Source of the DNA: Chloroflexota bacterium
Lineage (GTDB): Bacteria > Chloroflexota > Limnocylindria > Limnocylindrales > CSP1-4
Length of the DNA stretch: 37,661 nt
Reading direction: 5' to 3'
NCBI GenBank assembly: GCA_003152995.1
Contig: PMBR01000088.1
Location: forward strand, 10,390 to 48,050
The number at the start of each line of letters is the position of its first letter. Position 1 is the stretch's first letter. Both the position numbers and the translations under genes were made by a program. Shown in pieces: positions 7,722 to 14,950 of the stretch. The notes under the pieces were generated by a model. That model had not been told where the DNA came from, did no database searches, and saw only the letters and a list, made by a program, of their open reading frames with translations.

Positions 7722-9472
7722 GGGACGGCCGTTCGGGGTGTCGACGCTGGCCCGGGCGCGACGCCATCGCGCCACGGCTCGGCTGGTTCGAAGGGCGGGG
7801 CGGCCAGGAACGCGGCCGGCGACCCGTCGAAGACGACACGACCTCGATCGAGGGCTACCACGCGGTCGCACGCGGGCAGCAGCCGCGGGTCGTGCGTCGC
7901 GAGGATCTGGGCCTGCCCGGCCGTCCGGCCCTCGTCCAGGAGAGCCAGCACTGCCTCGGTTCCGCGCCGGTCGAGCCCAAAAGTCGGCTCATCGAGCAGC
8001 AGGACGGCCGGGGGCCGGAGCGCGAGGGCGGCCAGGCTCAAACGGCGCTGCTCGCCCTGGCTCAACGCAAACGGGACTTCGGCAGCGAGATGGCCGAGAC
8101 CGAATCGGGCAAGCGCGCCGTCCGCGCCGAGATCGTCCGGTCCGCCGCTGCCGGTCCCAGTGCGACCGCCCGCGGCCCGGGCGCTGGCGTTCACCTCGTC
8201 GCGTGCCGTGCCCGCCACGAAGCCGAGCTCCGGGTCCTGGAAGACGAGACCGATCCGGGCCGCAATCTCGCTCGACCGTAGGCGCGAAGGGTCGCGCAGA
8301 GGCTCGACCGCCTCGCCGTTCCTCGGCAGTGCGCGCAGCCGCACGGTTCCGGCGGCCGGACGGAGCAGCCCGGCAATGGCGAACAGCAGGCTCGATTTCC
8401 CGGCGCCGTTCGGCCCGACGAGGGCGATTCGCTCGCCGGAATGCACGGCCACCGAGACCGCGTCGAGAGCCAGTCGCTTGCCGCTTGTGTCGGCCGGGTA
8501 TTCGAGGCGAACGCCGGTGGCTTCGACAAGAAGCGCACTGGGATCGGCCGGTCGGCCGCCCCGAGCAGCCGGTTGCGAGGCTGGCGCCGTGGCTCGTTCA
8601 ACCGCCCGCGCCTTGGCTCGTTCAACCGCCCTCGCCGTGGCTCGTTCAACCGCCCGCGAGGTGCCTGCTCCCGTCCATGCCCGCGGCACCCACGCGCCGC
8701 TTCGGTCGAGCAACTCGACAGCCTCTCGACCGACCGCGCCGGCCGGCGCGAACGCCAGCTGGTGTCCGCCGTCGTCCATCAGGAGAACGTCGTCCGCGAG
8801 CGGCAGGGCTGCCTCGAGCCGGTGCTCGATCAGGACGATCGTGTGCTCGCGCCGTTTCGCAAGCACCGCCAGCTGCTCGAAGACGGAGTACATGCCGGGT
8901 GGATCGAGATTCGCGGTCGGTTCGTCGAGGACGAGGAGCCCGGGCCGGGCCGCGAGGATGTCGGCGATCGCCAGGCGCTGTTTCTCGCCGCCCGAGAGCG
9001 TCACCGTGCTGCGGTGCTCGAAACCCGACAGACCGACCTGCGCGAGTGCCAGCGGAACGCGGGCCGTCATCTCAGTCCGCGACCAGGCGCGGTTCTCCAG
9101 GCCGAAGGCGACTTCGTCGTCGACGCGCGTCATGACCAGCTGGCTGTCCGGATCCTGGAACACGAGGCCGATCCGCTCGCCGAGCAAACGAGCCGGCGTA
9201 TCGGCAACCTCCAACTCGCCGACGCGGAGGCTGCCCTGCCAGCTGCCCGGCTGAACATGCGGAACCAGGCCGGCGAGGGCGCGAGCCAGCGTGCTCTTGC
9301 CCGAGCCCGAAGGACCGAGAACGAGAAGGACGCGCCCGGCCTCGAGCCGGAAGGTCAGGCCTTCGATGGCGGGCCGCCGTCTGCCGGCGTAGGTCCAGCC
9401 GAGCCCGGTCGCTTCGATCGAAGGCGGGGCCGCCGCAGCTCCCGACGGCCGGCCGGCCGGGGCTTCCGTCAC
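7718..9472 (-). CDS. ykoD: ECF transporter ATPase with two fused nucleotide-binding domains, YkoD-like
   Basis: A 584-residue protein with two ABC ATPase domains in one chain. Domain 1 has Walker A GPSGSGKST (residues ~52-60), Q-loop VFQDPDSQ, signature LSGGEKQR and Walker B LLVLDEPTANLD. Domain 2 has Walker A GPNGAGKSS, VFQDPELG, a slightly altered signature LSQGEQRR and VLLLDEPTFGLD. It powers uptake through YkoC and YkoE. I choose GTG at 9472 because it overlaps the ykoE stop in GTGA, as do other junctions here; a TTG at 9532 would add 20 residues and overlap ykoE by 64 bases. The inter-domain linker carries three copies of an 8-residue repeat (RAVERA..), an in-frame tandem duplication. 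Confidence 0.92.
   Translation of the reverse strand: MTEAPAGRPSGAAAAPPSIEATGLGWTYAGRRRPAIEGLTFRLEAGRVLLVLGPSGSGKSTLARALAGLVPHVQPGSWQGSLRVGELEVADTPARLLGERIGLVFQDPDSQLVMTRVDDEVAFGLENRAWSRTEMTARVPLALAQVGLSGFEHRSTVTLSGGEKQRLAIADILAARPGLLVLDEPTANLDPPGMYSVFEQLAVLAKRREHTIVLIEHRLEAALPLADDVLLMDDGGHQLAFAPAGAVGREAVELLDRSGAWVPRAWTGAGTSRAVERATARAVERAKARAVERATAPASQPAARGGRPADPSALLVEATGVRLEYPADTSGKRLALDAVSVAVHSGERIALVGPNGAGKSSLLFAIAGLLRPAAGTVRLRALPRNGEAVEPLRDPSRLRSSEIAARIGLVFQDPELGFVAGTARDEVNASARAAGGRTGTGSGGPDDLGADGALARFGLGHLAAEVPFALSQGEQRRLSLAALALRPPAVLLLDEPTFGLDRRGTEAVLALLDEGRTAGQAQILATHDPRLLPACDRVVALDRGRVVFDGSPAAFLAAPPFEPAEPWRDGVAPGPASTPRTAVP
8591..8662. repeat. Three 24-bp in-frame tandem repeats inside ykoD
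   Basis: Three adjacent 24-base units begin GGCTCGTTCAACCGCCC or nearly so (8591-8614, 8615-8638, 8639-8662), differing at a few positions. They encode the alanine/arginine/glutamate-rich linker between the two ATPase domains. Being a multiple of three, expansions keep the frame. Confidence 0.9.
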
Positions 9473-10056
9473 CCGCCGGAGGGGAATGTCTGCAACGCGC
9501 CTGTCCGTCGCAGAGCCCGAACGAGCAGCCAACCGCCGATCCCGACTATGACGATTGCCGAGACGATCTCGGCCGCCCCGATGGCCGCCCGGCCGGCGTC
9601 GTCGAGTCCCGGATAGTTGACGATCAGGTCGTGAATCGCCTCACCGATTCCGGCGCCGGCTGCCGCCAGGACCGCCACGACCGGGTTCCATGCCCGGTAC
9701 ATCGTGATCAGGAAGACGACTTCCGCGCCGGCGCCCTGGAGGAGCCCGGACAGCAGCGTGTCCAGGCCCCAGTAGCTGCCGAGCAGCGCCGAAATGATGG
9801 CGGCGACGAGCTCGCCGAAGAGCGCCGCCCCCGGCCTGCGCACGATCATCGGACAGACGACCGCCGGGAGCAGCCACACGCCGGTGAGCAAAGACTCGGT
9901 CTGGGGGCCGAGGAAACTGCCCCACGCCCAGACGTAGGTGCCCCAGGCCCAGAAGACGACCCCAAAGGCGACTGCCAGCAGGGCCACGACGACGATATCG
10001 ACCGTCCTCCAGCGGAGGAGCTCGGCGGCGGGCTTGGTGGTTTCCAGGGCTTTCAC
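9469..10056 (-). CDS. ykoE: ECF transporter S component for thiamine or its pyrimidine, YkoE-like
   Basis: A 195-residue membrane protein with about five hydrophobic helices (residues ~20-45, 52-72, 75-100, 105-130 and 160-185). The first helix has tryptophan-rich WAWGTYVWAWGSF, and the middle has YWGLDTLLSGLLQGAGAEVVF, both typical of the YkoE family of substrate-binding S components. YkoE-D-C systems are known from riboswitch context and experiment to import thiamine or hydroxymethylpyrimidine. The start is GTG at 10056: AGGAG is 7 bases upstream, and the GTGA overlaps the thiN stop. The neighbouring thiN and the upstream TPP riboswitch fix the substrate class; which thiamine-related compound is bound is not visible. 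Confidence 0.9.
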   Translation of the reverse strand: MKALETTKPAAELLRWRTVDIVVVALLAVAFGVVFWAWGTYVWAWGSFLGPQTESLLTGVWLLPAVVCPMIVRRPGAALFGELVAAIISALLGSYWGLDTLLSGLLQGAGAEVVFLITMYRAWNPVVAVLAAAGAGIGEAIHDLIVNYPGLDDAGRAAIGAAEIVSAIVIVGIGGWLLVRALRRTGALQTFPSGG

Positions 10057-10766
10057 GTCAGATCTCCTGTTCCCGGTGGTTCGATTTCCATTTGTATCCT
10101 GGTTTCGACTATCAGCAGATCGCCGAGGCGGAGTGAGACGCTGGCCTCGTTCGCCAGGCGCACGTTGGACAGGCCACGCGCGGGTCCAGGTCGAAGGGTC
10201 TCGTCCAGGAGCGGGTAGAGAAGCCCGACCGTCGTAACTCCCTCGGCCGGCCGGCCGACCGGCAGCAACGAGACGAGATCGCCCGCGGCGCCGCTCAACT
10301 CGCACCGAACCGGGGCCCGGCCGCCCGCAAGAGAACGGAGAAGCCGCACCCGCGTCGTTTCGTCCAGCAGTTGCACCCGCACGACCTGCGGGTCCGCAAG
10401 CGCGAGCAGGCCAACGTTCGCGAGGGCGTGGTCGAAACGTTGTCCGCCGAGCGCCCCCAGGATCGTCACGTCGGTCGCCCCCCGCCGGAGCGCGGCCATG
10501 AATGCCAGCTCCGTGTCGGATTCGTCCTTGGCCGTAGGGGAGCGCTCGATGGGGACGCCCTGGGCAGCCAGTTCGGCGAAGCGAGCGTCCGACAGGGAAT
10601 CGGCGTCGCCCACAAGAAGAGCCGGCCGCAGGCCAAGTGCGACAGCCTTGTCCCAGCCGCCGTCGGCAGCCACGACCAGCTCCACGTCGCGGTCCCAATC
10701 CGGCCAGCCCACGCACAGCGCGGCGCGGTTCGGGACATCGCCGTCGGCAACGATCAGCGCGCGCAT
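10053..10766 (-). CDS. thiN: Thiamine pyrophosphokinase
   Basis: A 237-residue enzyme that converts thiamine and ATP to thiamine pyrophosphate and AMP. Key family motifs are all present: VVAADGGWDKAVALGLRP (residues ~31-48), VGDADSLSD, the charged motif SPTAKDESDTELAFMAAL, and GALGGQRFDHALANVGLL near residue 105. The C-terminal thiamine-binding half is beta-rich and includes GLSNVRL. ATG at 10766 is the first good start; no strong ribosome-binding site is seen. It is the first gene after the TPP riboswitch and is coupled to ykoE, so imported thiamine can be activated directly. Confidence 0.95.
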   Translation of the reverse strand: MRALIVADGDVPNRAALCVGWPDWDRDVELVVAADGGWDKAVALGLRPALLVGDADSLSDARFAELAAQGVPIERSPTAKDESDTELAFMAALRRGATDVTILGALGGQRFDHALANVGLLALADPQVVRVQLLDETTRVRLLRSLAGGRAPVRCELSGAAGDLVSLLPVGRPAEGVTTVGLLYPLLDETLRPGPARGLSNVRLANEASVSLRLGDLLIVETRIQMEIEPPGTGDLT

Positions 10767-10856
10767 GGCCGCCTGCAGGCGATCGCCGAAGGGACTTTCC
10801 CGCGAGTCGGCTCGGAGCGTCCCAATGCCGCCCCTTCGGCCGTCTCTTTGCGCAAG

Positions 10857-10886
10857 AAAACACCTCCATCGGATTCGACAGAGGTG
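10857..10886 (-). terminator. Intrinsic terminator between the TPP riboswitch and thiN
   Basis: On the minus strand CACCTC (10886-10881) pairs with GAGGTG (10866-10861). Further U-G, U-A, C-G and G-C pairs extend the stem to about 11 pairs with a short AAUC loop. It is followed directly by TTTTCTT. It lies only a few bases downstream of the aptamer, so it is the likely expression platform: TPP binding would favour termination before thiN. Confidence 0.8.
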
Positions 10887-10892
10887 CTCGGT

Positions 10893-10986
10893 GCTTGACT
10901 CCCTTCGCCGGCATGATCCGGATCAGGTTCCAAGGGTCTGTGGATCTAGCTCCACACTCTCAGCGCCGCCCCGGCGCTCCCCTGTC
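10893..10986 (-). ncRNA. TPP riboswitch (THI element)
   Basis: The minus strand reads CAGGGGAGCGCC, then the conserved CTGAGAG (10963-10957), then GACCCTTGGAACCTGATC, CGGATCATGCCGGCG and AAGGGAGTC. These are the hallmark pieces of the thiamine pyrophosphate aptamer in the right order: the pyrimidine-sensing CUGAGA loop and the pyrophosphate-sensing helix pair. It lies ~125 bases upstream of thiN, heads the thiN-ykoE-ykoD-ykoC operon and is followed by an intrinsic terminator. Confidence 0.97.
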
Positions 10987-11005
10987 TGTGTTCAGTTGTC
11001 GGTCG

Positions 11006-11011
11006 ACTTTA
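11006..11011 (-). promoter_or_regulatory. Candidate -10 box of the thiN operon
   Basis: TAAAGT, preceded by TG (extended -10 style), lies about 20 bases upstream of the riboswitch on the minus strand. No convincing -35 hexamer is present, so this is tentative. Confidence 0.35.
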
Positions 11012-11085
11012 CACCTGCTCCGGGTACCCTCGCCAGCCCGGTTGCGTTTCGCTGGGGCAGCTGCAATCCAAAGCGCGGGCTGCGA

Positions 11086-11098
11086 CGTATCGAATACG
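11086..11098. promoter_or_regulatory. Palindrome CGTATCGAATACG, copy 1
   Basis: A 13-base palindromic site with arms CGTAT/ATACG and spacer CGA, in the divergent region between the thiamine operon and the YbaK gene. A near-identical site (one base different) lies at 11961-11973. AT-rich arms stand out in this GC-rich sequence, so a repressor operator is plausible; no regulator is identified. Confidence 0.45.
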
Positions 11099-11218
11099 GA
11101 AGTCGAGGGAACCAAAGGGGCCCGAGTGGGGTCATTAAGTCGAGGGACCGCCTCCTCCCACTGTTCGATTCGATCTCGCCAGCCGATACTATCAAGGTAA
11201 ACCAAGTCGAACACATGG

Positions 11219-11224
11219 TAGATT
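11219..11224 (+). promoter_or_regulatory. Candidate -10 box for leaderless ybaK transcript
   Basis: TAGATT followed by 7 bases and then the GTG start at 11232. The gene has no Shine-Dalgarno sequence, so a leaderless mRNA is likely. An alternative, more upstream promoter (TTCGAT at 11164, TACTAT at 11187, 17-base spacer) is possible. Confidence 0.4.
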
Positions 11225-11231
11225 TGTAAAC

Positions 11232-11795
11232 GTGAGCGACCTCTCGCACCCAGCTATTCAGCGAGTTGTCCAGGTGGCGGCCCGCAAGGGCGTCAAATTG
11301 GACATAACCATATTCGACGACTCTACGCACACCGCCGAAGAGGCGGCTGCGGTCGTTGGCGCGGATCTGGGACAGATCGTCAAGTCGCTCGTTTTCGTCG
11401 CGCCGCGGGCAGGCGGTCGCCTCGTCCCGATCATCTGCCTGGTTTCCGGACGCAACCGCGTGGATCTCGGCCAGCTCGCCGCGGTCACCGGCGAGGCCGC
11501 CATTCGGCGAGCTACAGCTCGTGAGGCTCGCGACCTGACCGGGTTCTCGATCGGAGGCATACCGCCCTTCGGCCACGGCCACGACGTGCGCATCGTGATG
11601 GATCCGGACCTGTGCCCCTATCCGGTGGTTTGGGCCTCGGCCGGTACCGATGCCGCCATCTTCCCGGTCCCGCCCGGCACGCTGCGGGTTCTGGCCAACG
11701 CCCTGGTCGCACCCATCGCCGAGGAGCAGTGGATCCCGGCTGCGATCGGGGTGGAAACGCGCATGCGCTTCGAGACCGGCGGGTCCACGGCCTAG
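11232..11795 (+). CDS. ybaK: YbaK/EbsC-family aminoacyl-tRNA deacylase
   Basis: A 187-residue protein of the YbaK/ProX editing-domain family, which hydrolyses mischarged tRNAs in trans (for example Cys-tRNA-Pro or Ala-tRNA-Pro). Typical segments: DDSTHTAEEAAAVVG near residue 30, GQIVKSLVFV (the conserved catalytic-lysine region), a CLVSGRNRVDL strand, and TGFSIGGIPPFGHG, the family's glycine-rich substrate loop. It is cytoplasmic and of normal length (150-190). GTG at 11232 is the only reasonable start; it lacks a Shine-Dalgarno sequence. The gene is monocistronic, divergent from the thiamine operon and convergent with the SAM hydrolase. Which tRNA it edits is not shown. Confidence 0.92.
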   Translation: MSDLSHPAIQRVVQVAARKGVKLDITIFDDSTHTAEEAAAVVGADLGQIVKSLVFVAPRAGGRLVPIICLVSGRNRVDLGQLAAVTGEAAIRRATAREARDLTGFSIGGIPPFGHGHDVRIVMDPDLCPYPVVWASAGTDAAIFPVPPGTLRVLANALVAPIAEEQWIPAAIGVETRMRFETGGSTA

Positions 11796-11959
11796 GCGTC
11801 GGCGGCCGCTTCTTCGCTCTGCGGTCCTATTCGGGCTGTCCTTTGTCCACTTTGGTCGCCTGCGGACCGGCCGGCATGGTGGACGAACGGTGGACAACTC
11901 ACCGGCTCAGGTCGCATCTAGGTGCAGAACCCGATTGTCTGGAGACCACATCCTCAGTA

Positions 11960-11974
11960 GCGTATTGAATACGC
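11960..11974. promoter_or_regulatory. Palindrome GCGTATTGAATACGC, copy 2
   Basis: A perfect 7-base inverted repeat around one central base. Its inner 13 bases differ by one base from the site at 11086-11098. It lies 165 bases downstream of the ybaK stop, where no promoter is expected, so it may be a protein-binding site that is not a classical operator. Confidence 0.45.
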
Positions 11975-12026
11975 CCGAAGGGGTCGAGCGACTGCTAGTG
12001 GCTGCGATGACATCAAGGCCCACGCA

Positions 12027-12056
12027 GCGAGAAGGTTCCTTCGAGCGTTTTGTTTT
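12027..12056 (+). terminator. Weak intrinsic terminator downstream of ybaK
   Basis: GAAGG/CCTTC (12031-12042) forms a short stem extended by tandem G-A mismatches and two G-C pairs, followed by TTTTGTTTT. The stem is short, so confidence is modest. It is correctly placed to end ybaK transcription. Confidence 0.4.
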
Positions 12057-12165
12057 GCCCAGCGCAGGATAACGGCGAAGCCGGGGGCCCATCGGGCGTC
12101 CAGGGTCGTGGCGTCAGAGGCCAGATCCACCCCGTGAGTGGCCCTCGCCGCTACTGGGTGGGACC

Positions 12166-13011
12166 TCAGCGGCGTGTGATTCGCAGGCGGCGGTTGGCCT
12201 CCAGGCCGAACTTCGCGGCCGCGCTGTCGAGGTTGACCGCGAGCCCCAGCCGACCGTAGGAATCCAGGCAGATCAGCGGTTCGCCGGGCGCGGCGTCGCC
12301 ATAGGTCAGTCGCCAGCGCAGGTCGATGCCGTCGAGGCCGTGGAGCGAGGACCCGTCGGCGGCTTCGATCCGCAACTGGTCGCCGTTCGATACGCCTCCG
12401 ATCGCGGCCTCGAGGTCGGCCGGCTCGGCCAGCAGCTGGACGTTGCCCCACGTGTCCACGAAAGCGACGCTTGCGTCCAGGCGACCCGGTGACAGCGTGG
12501 GATCGAGGATCTCCAACCGGATGAGCGAAGCGGGGTCCAATGCGGGCCCGAAAGCGTCAAGCGGGACTCCCTGGGCGAGATGCGCGGCGGCGGGCGCAAA
12601 GATGTCCCGGGCGTGGAAGGTTCGGCTGACGGAGGCGAGGCGGTACGCCGGGCGCTCGAGCAGATGCGCGGCAACGATTCCACCGAGCCGTTCCGCTGCG
12701 GGCAGCAGCAGGCCGTTGTCCGGTCCGACGAGGTGGTCGCCCCGGCCGGTTCGCAACGCGATGGCGCGCCGTTCGGTGCCCACGCCGGGGTCCACGACCG
12801 CGAGGTGAATACCTGCGGGAAGGTAGGGCAGGGCGGCCCACAGGATCGCGGCGCCGTGGGCGACGCAGTGGCGGGCAATGCCGTGGCTGATGTCGATGAG
12901 CCGGACGTCGGGGGCGATGCGCAGGATGACGCCCTTGCATGCCGCCACGGATGGATCGGCCACGCCGAAGTCGGTCAGGAGCGAAACGACTCGTGCAGCC
13001 ACGCGACGCAT
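12166..13011 (-). CDS. S-adenosylmethionine hydrolase (DUF62/SAM hydroxide adenosyltransferase family)
   Basis: A 281-residue member of the DUF62 family, related to fluorinase and chlorinase, whose characterised bacterial members cleave SAM to adenosine and methionine. Motifs: VVSLLTDFGVADPSVAACKG at the N-terminus (the conserved Asp of the family), VVDPGVGTERRAIA, VGPDNGLLLPAAE, and FHARDIFAPAAAHLA. The C-terminal domain is beta-rich. ATG at 13011 begins 8 residues before the conserved core; the frame is open upstream to 13158, but that stretch runs through perfect hairpins and is off-family. There is no clear ribosome-binding site. Halogenase activity is unlikely because most family members are hydrolases, but the sequence alone does not exclude it. 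Confidence 0.9.
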   Translation of the reverse strand: MRRVAARVVSLLTDFGVADPSVAACKGVILRIAPDVRLIDISHGIARHCVAHGAAILWAALPYLPAGIHLAVVDPGVGTERRAIALRTGRGDHLVGPDNGLLLPAAERLGGIVAAHLLERPAYRLASVSRTFHARDIFAPAAAHLAQGVPLDAFGPALDPASLIRLEILDPTLSPGRLDASVAFVDTWGNVQLLAEPADLEAAIGGVSNGDQLRIEAADGSSLHGLDGIDLRWRLTYGDAAPGEPLICLDSYGRLGLAVNLDSAAAKFGLEANRRLRITRR

Positions 13012-13036
13012 GGTAGCCGCGGCGATGCGTCCGCGC

Positions 13037-13073
13037 GAGCGTTTGTGCCGTAGCCGCCCTAGCGTTTGTGCCG
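13037..13073. repeat. Two direct repeats AGCGTTTGTGCCG, 24 bp apart
   Basis: The 13-mer occurs at 13037-13049 and 13061-13073, a spacing of 24 bases (a little over two helical turns). They lie 26-62 bases upstream of the SAM hydrolase start on its promoter side and may be paired binding sites for a regulator. Confidence 0.45.
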
Positions 13074-13112
13074 CGCCGGCGCGAGCGTGCATGGTGCGAC
13101 GTCCGAGACAAG

Positions 13113-13193
13113 CGTCGAGGCGGCGTCCCGGGAGAGCAGGCGCCGCCTCGACGGACATCGTTTCGAGGCGGAGGAGGAGGCCTCGAAACGATG
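13113..13193. repeat. Two adjacent perfect hairpins
   Basis: Hairpin 1: CGTCGAGGCGGCG (13113-13125) and its exact complement at 13141-13153, a 13-bp stem with a 15-base loop. Hairpin 2 starts 2 bases later: CATCGTTTCGAGGC (13156-13169) and its complement at 13180-13193, a 14-bp stem with a GGAGGAGGAG-like loop. The inner arms can also pair with each other (CCGCCTCG at 13144-13151 with CGAGGCGG at 13164-13171), so the two hairpins have an exclusive alternative fold. No T-run follows on either strand, so they are not ordinary terminators. Confidence 0.85.
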
Positions 13194-13245
13194 CTGGATC
13201 AGTCGTGCAATCGGCCGGCCGCCGACCTGGCGATCGATCGGTTGG

Positions 13246-13656
13246 TCAGTTGCCGGGCTTGCGCTCGGCTTCACCCCATTCGCTTTCGTTGTAGATGGAT
13301 CGAAGGAACAGCAGTCGATTGATTTGGGTCATCGTCCAGGGCGACACTCTCGTCGGCAGGCCGGACACGTAGCCGATCAAGCCCGCCGCCTCGGCGCCGG
13401 TTAGCCCGCTCGCGACGAGCTGACGATATGAGACCTGGGTCCGGATCGTTCGTGGCAGGACGGCCGGCGATACGCCACGGGTGACCGTCACGATCGTTTC
13501 GTCGCATGGGGAATCTGGGATCGGCTCCACTGCGCCGACGCCGATCGGAACCGGAGTCGCCTGCGAATACCTGATGCCGCGGGCGCGAGAAGGCGTCGCT
13601 CGCTCCGGCGTTCGGCCGGTGCCGTCTGTGCCCGAGTGGTCTGGCTTGCCTGTCAT
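13246..13656 (-). CDS. Unknown 136-residue protein
   Basis: Not recognised. ATG at 13656 is preceded by GAAGG 8 bases upstream. The first ~70 residues are low-complexity and probably disordered. Residues ~75-130 look like a compact helical domain: SYRQLVASGLTGAEAAGLIG, then YVSGLPTRVSPWTMTQINRL and LLFLRSIYNESEW. The layout (a short helix with SGLTGAEAAGLI, then a predicted turn-helix) resembles a small DNA-binding or adaptor fold, but this is only inference. No membrane segment. It is divergent from the membrane protein at 13760, with 103 bases between them. Confidence 0.65.
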   Translation of the reverse strand: MTGKPDHSGTDGTGRTPERATPSRARGIRYSQATPVPIGVGAVEPIPDSPCDETIVTVTRGVSPAVLPRTIRTQVSYRQLVASGLTGAEAAGLIGYVSGLPTRVSPWTMTQINRLLFLRSIYNESEWGEAERKPGN

Positions 13657-13747
13657 CGCGAGAACCTTCGAACCCTTTGTTGTGGTATCGGCGACTATCG
13701 ATTTCGCTCCAGTCGTTTGGAACGCCCCGGGCTGCCGATTTCGCCGC

Positions 13748-13753
13748 TAGACT
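13748..13753 (+). promoter_or_regulatory. Candidate -10 box for a leaderless transcript
   Basis: TAGACT is followed by 6 bases and then the GTG start at 13760, and no ribosome-binding site is present. Same arrangement as at bcp, ybaK and the HD phosphohydrolase. Confidence 0.45.
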
Positions 13754-13759
13754 GCGGTC

Positions 13760-14950
13760 GTGCGCGTCCGCCTTTTCGAGCTGCGGCTCCTGGCCGTCGC
13801 CCTCACCGTCCTTTGGGCCGCGGGCGGCGGCATCGTCCTGATCGGCTACCGGCCTGGCGGCCCGTGGGACCTGCTGGTAGGCATGACCGCCGCGCTGCCG
13901 CTCCTGGTGGCCGTGGCCCCGATCGTGTGGCCGCCGCTCGCGACGAGCAACCGCGGCGCCGCGGGGGTGTTCTGGATCGGGCTCCTGGCCGCGCTGCTGC
14001 TGGTGCCTTCGATCGTCAGCGTCACCGCGCAGGTTCTGGCGCGCCGCTCCGAGCCGCTACTGCCATCCGCCGAGGTCGTCTATCCGTGGGCTGTGGCGCT
14101 GCTCGCCACGGGGCTGTTCTCCGGCCTGGGCGTCAGCCGCCAGCTGATCGCAGAAACCGGCTACGGCCGCAAGCGCCTCGCGGTGTCGATCGGCTTTGCG
14201 TTGGTCACGACCAGCGTCATCGGCATCGCTTTCGCCGGCGTCAGCCTGGCCGACGACGCCGCCCTGCGCGATATGCCGTCGCTCTACTCGAGGTTCGGCC
14301 CCACCTCCGCGGCGCTCGAGCCTCTCCAATGCGACCAGCAATTGGTGACCGGCCCAACGGCGCAGCTCGAGCTCAATGTCTGGGGCAACATCGACACGCG
14401 CTCGATCGGTTCCGTGGATCTGACCGGGCAGCGTTCCGGCGGAGACATTTACTGGACCGCCCAGGTCGTGCGCAGCGATCTCTTCGGCCAGTTCGGCGCA
14501 GCCCGACTCGGATCGGCAGCGTGGATGTTGGCGCCGAACCAGGGTTGGTACGGCGTCCCGTTCGCCTCGCTCGACTCGGCCATGATCGATGCCACCGCCA
14601 TCGCCGAAGCCTTTACCTCCGGAAACCGGGCGACCGCCGAGGATCGCGGAGTCGAGTACGTGGAAGGGGCGCGGGCTCGCCACTGCCGCGTAGCGATCGA
14701 CGGCGACACATTCGGCGCATCGTTTCCGCAGGTCGTCTGGCTCGTCGGAGATGCGAGCCTGGCCACGTGGCGCGGCGAGCTCGACTACTGGATCTTCGGC
14801 GACGGAGAGATCGGGATGATCACGGGCTCTGTGAACGGCAATGCTCAGGCGATCCTGCCCCACGGCCTGCAGGCGACAGTCGAGGTCAAGCTCACCGCAA
14901 CCGACCGGGGCAAACCCGTCGCGATCTCGGCACCGCGAACCGGGAAATGA
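13760..14950 (+). CDS. Unknown membrane protein with a large extracytoplasmic domain
   Basis: A 396-residue protein of unknown function. Five hydrophobic helices are in the first 160 residues (about 10-30, 38-57, 69-91, 107-124 and 139-160). About 230 non-membrane residues follow, probably outside the membrane. That domain contains LELNVWGNIDTRSIGSVDLT, ARHCRVAIDGDTFGASFPQV and ELDYWIFGDGEIGMITGSVN. Its strand-rich pattern recalls lipoprotein-type LppX/LprG-like domains, but the match is by eye and weak. GTG at 13760 is chosen because it follows a TANNNT box by 6 bases and is the first start. Its stop overlaps the ATG of the WYL regulator (ATGA), so both are co-expressed. Confidence 0.75.
   Translation: MRVRLFELRLLAVALTVLWAAGGGIVLIGYRPGGPWDLLVGMTAALPLLVAVAPIVWPPLATSNRGAAGVFWIGLLAALLLVPSIVSVTAQVLARRSEPLLPSAEVVYPWAVALLATGLFSGLGVSRQLIAETGYGRKRLAVSIGFALVTTSVIGIAFAGVSLADDAALRDMPSLYSRFGPTSAALEPLQCDQQLVTGPTAQLELNVWGNIDTRSIGSVDLTGQRSGGDIYWTAQVVRSDLFGQFGAARLGSAAWMLAPNQGWYGVPFASLDSAMIDATAIAEAFTSGNRATAEDRGVEYVEGARARHCRVAIDGDTFGASFPQVVWLVGDASLATWRGELDYWIFGDGEIGMITGSVNGNAQAILPHGLQATVEVKLTATDRGKPVAISAPRTGK

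Larger units (their letters stand above)
11796..12165. other. Convergent intergenic region
   Basis: This 370-base gap between ybaK and the SAM hydrolase holds a palindrome (11960-11974) and a weak terminator (12027-12056). The plus-strand open frames crossing it have no recognisable product and look like shadows. Confidence 0.5.

Noticed and set aside
10498-11229. Plus-strand 243-residue frame over thiN and the riboswitch
   Set aside because: Crosses a clear TPP riboswitch and terminator; shadow composition.
13636-14946. Upstream part of the long plus-strand frame leading into the WYL gene
   Set aside because: Arg/Ala/Gly-rich shadow of the membrane protein gene; the WYL protein begins at the ATGA overlap.
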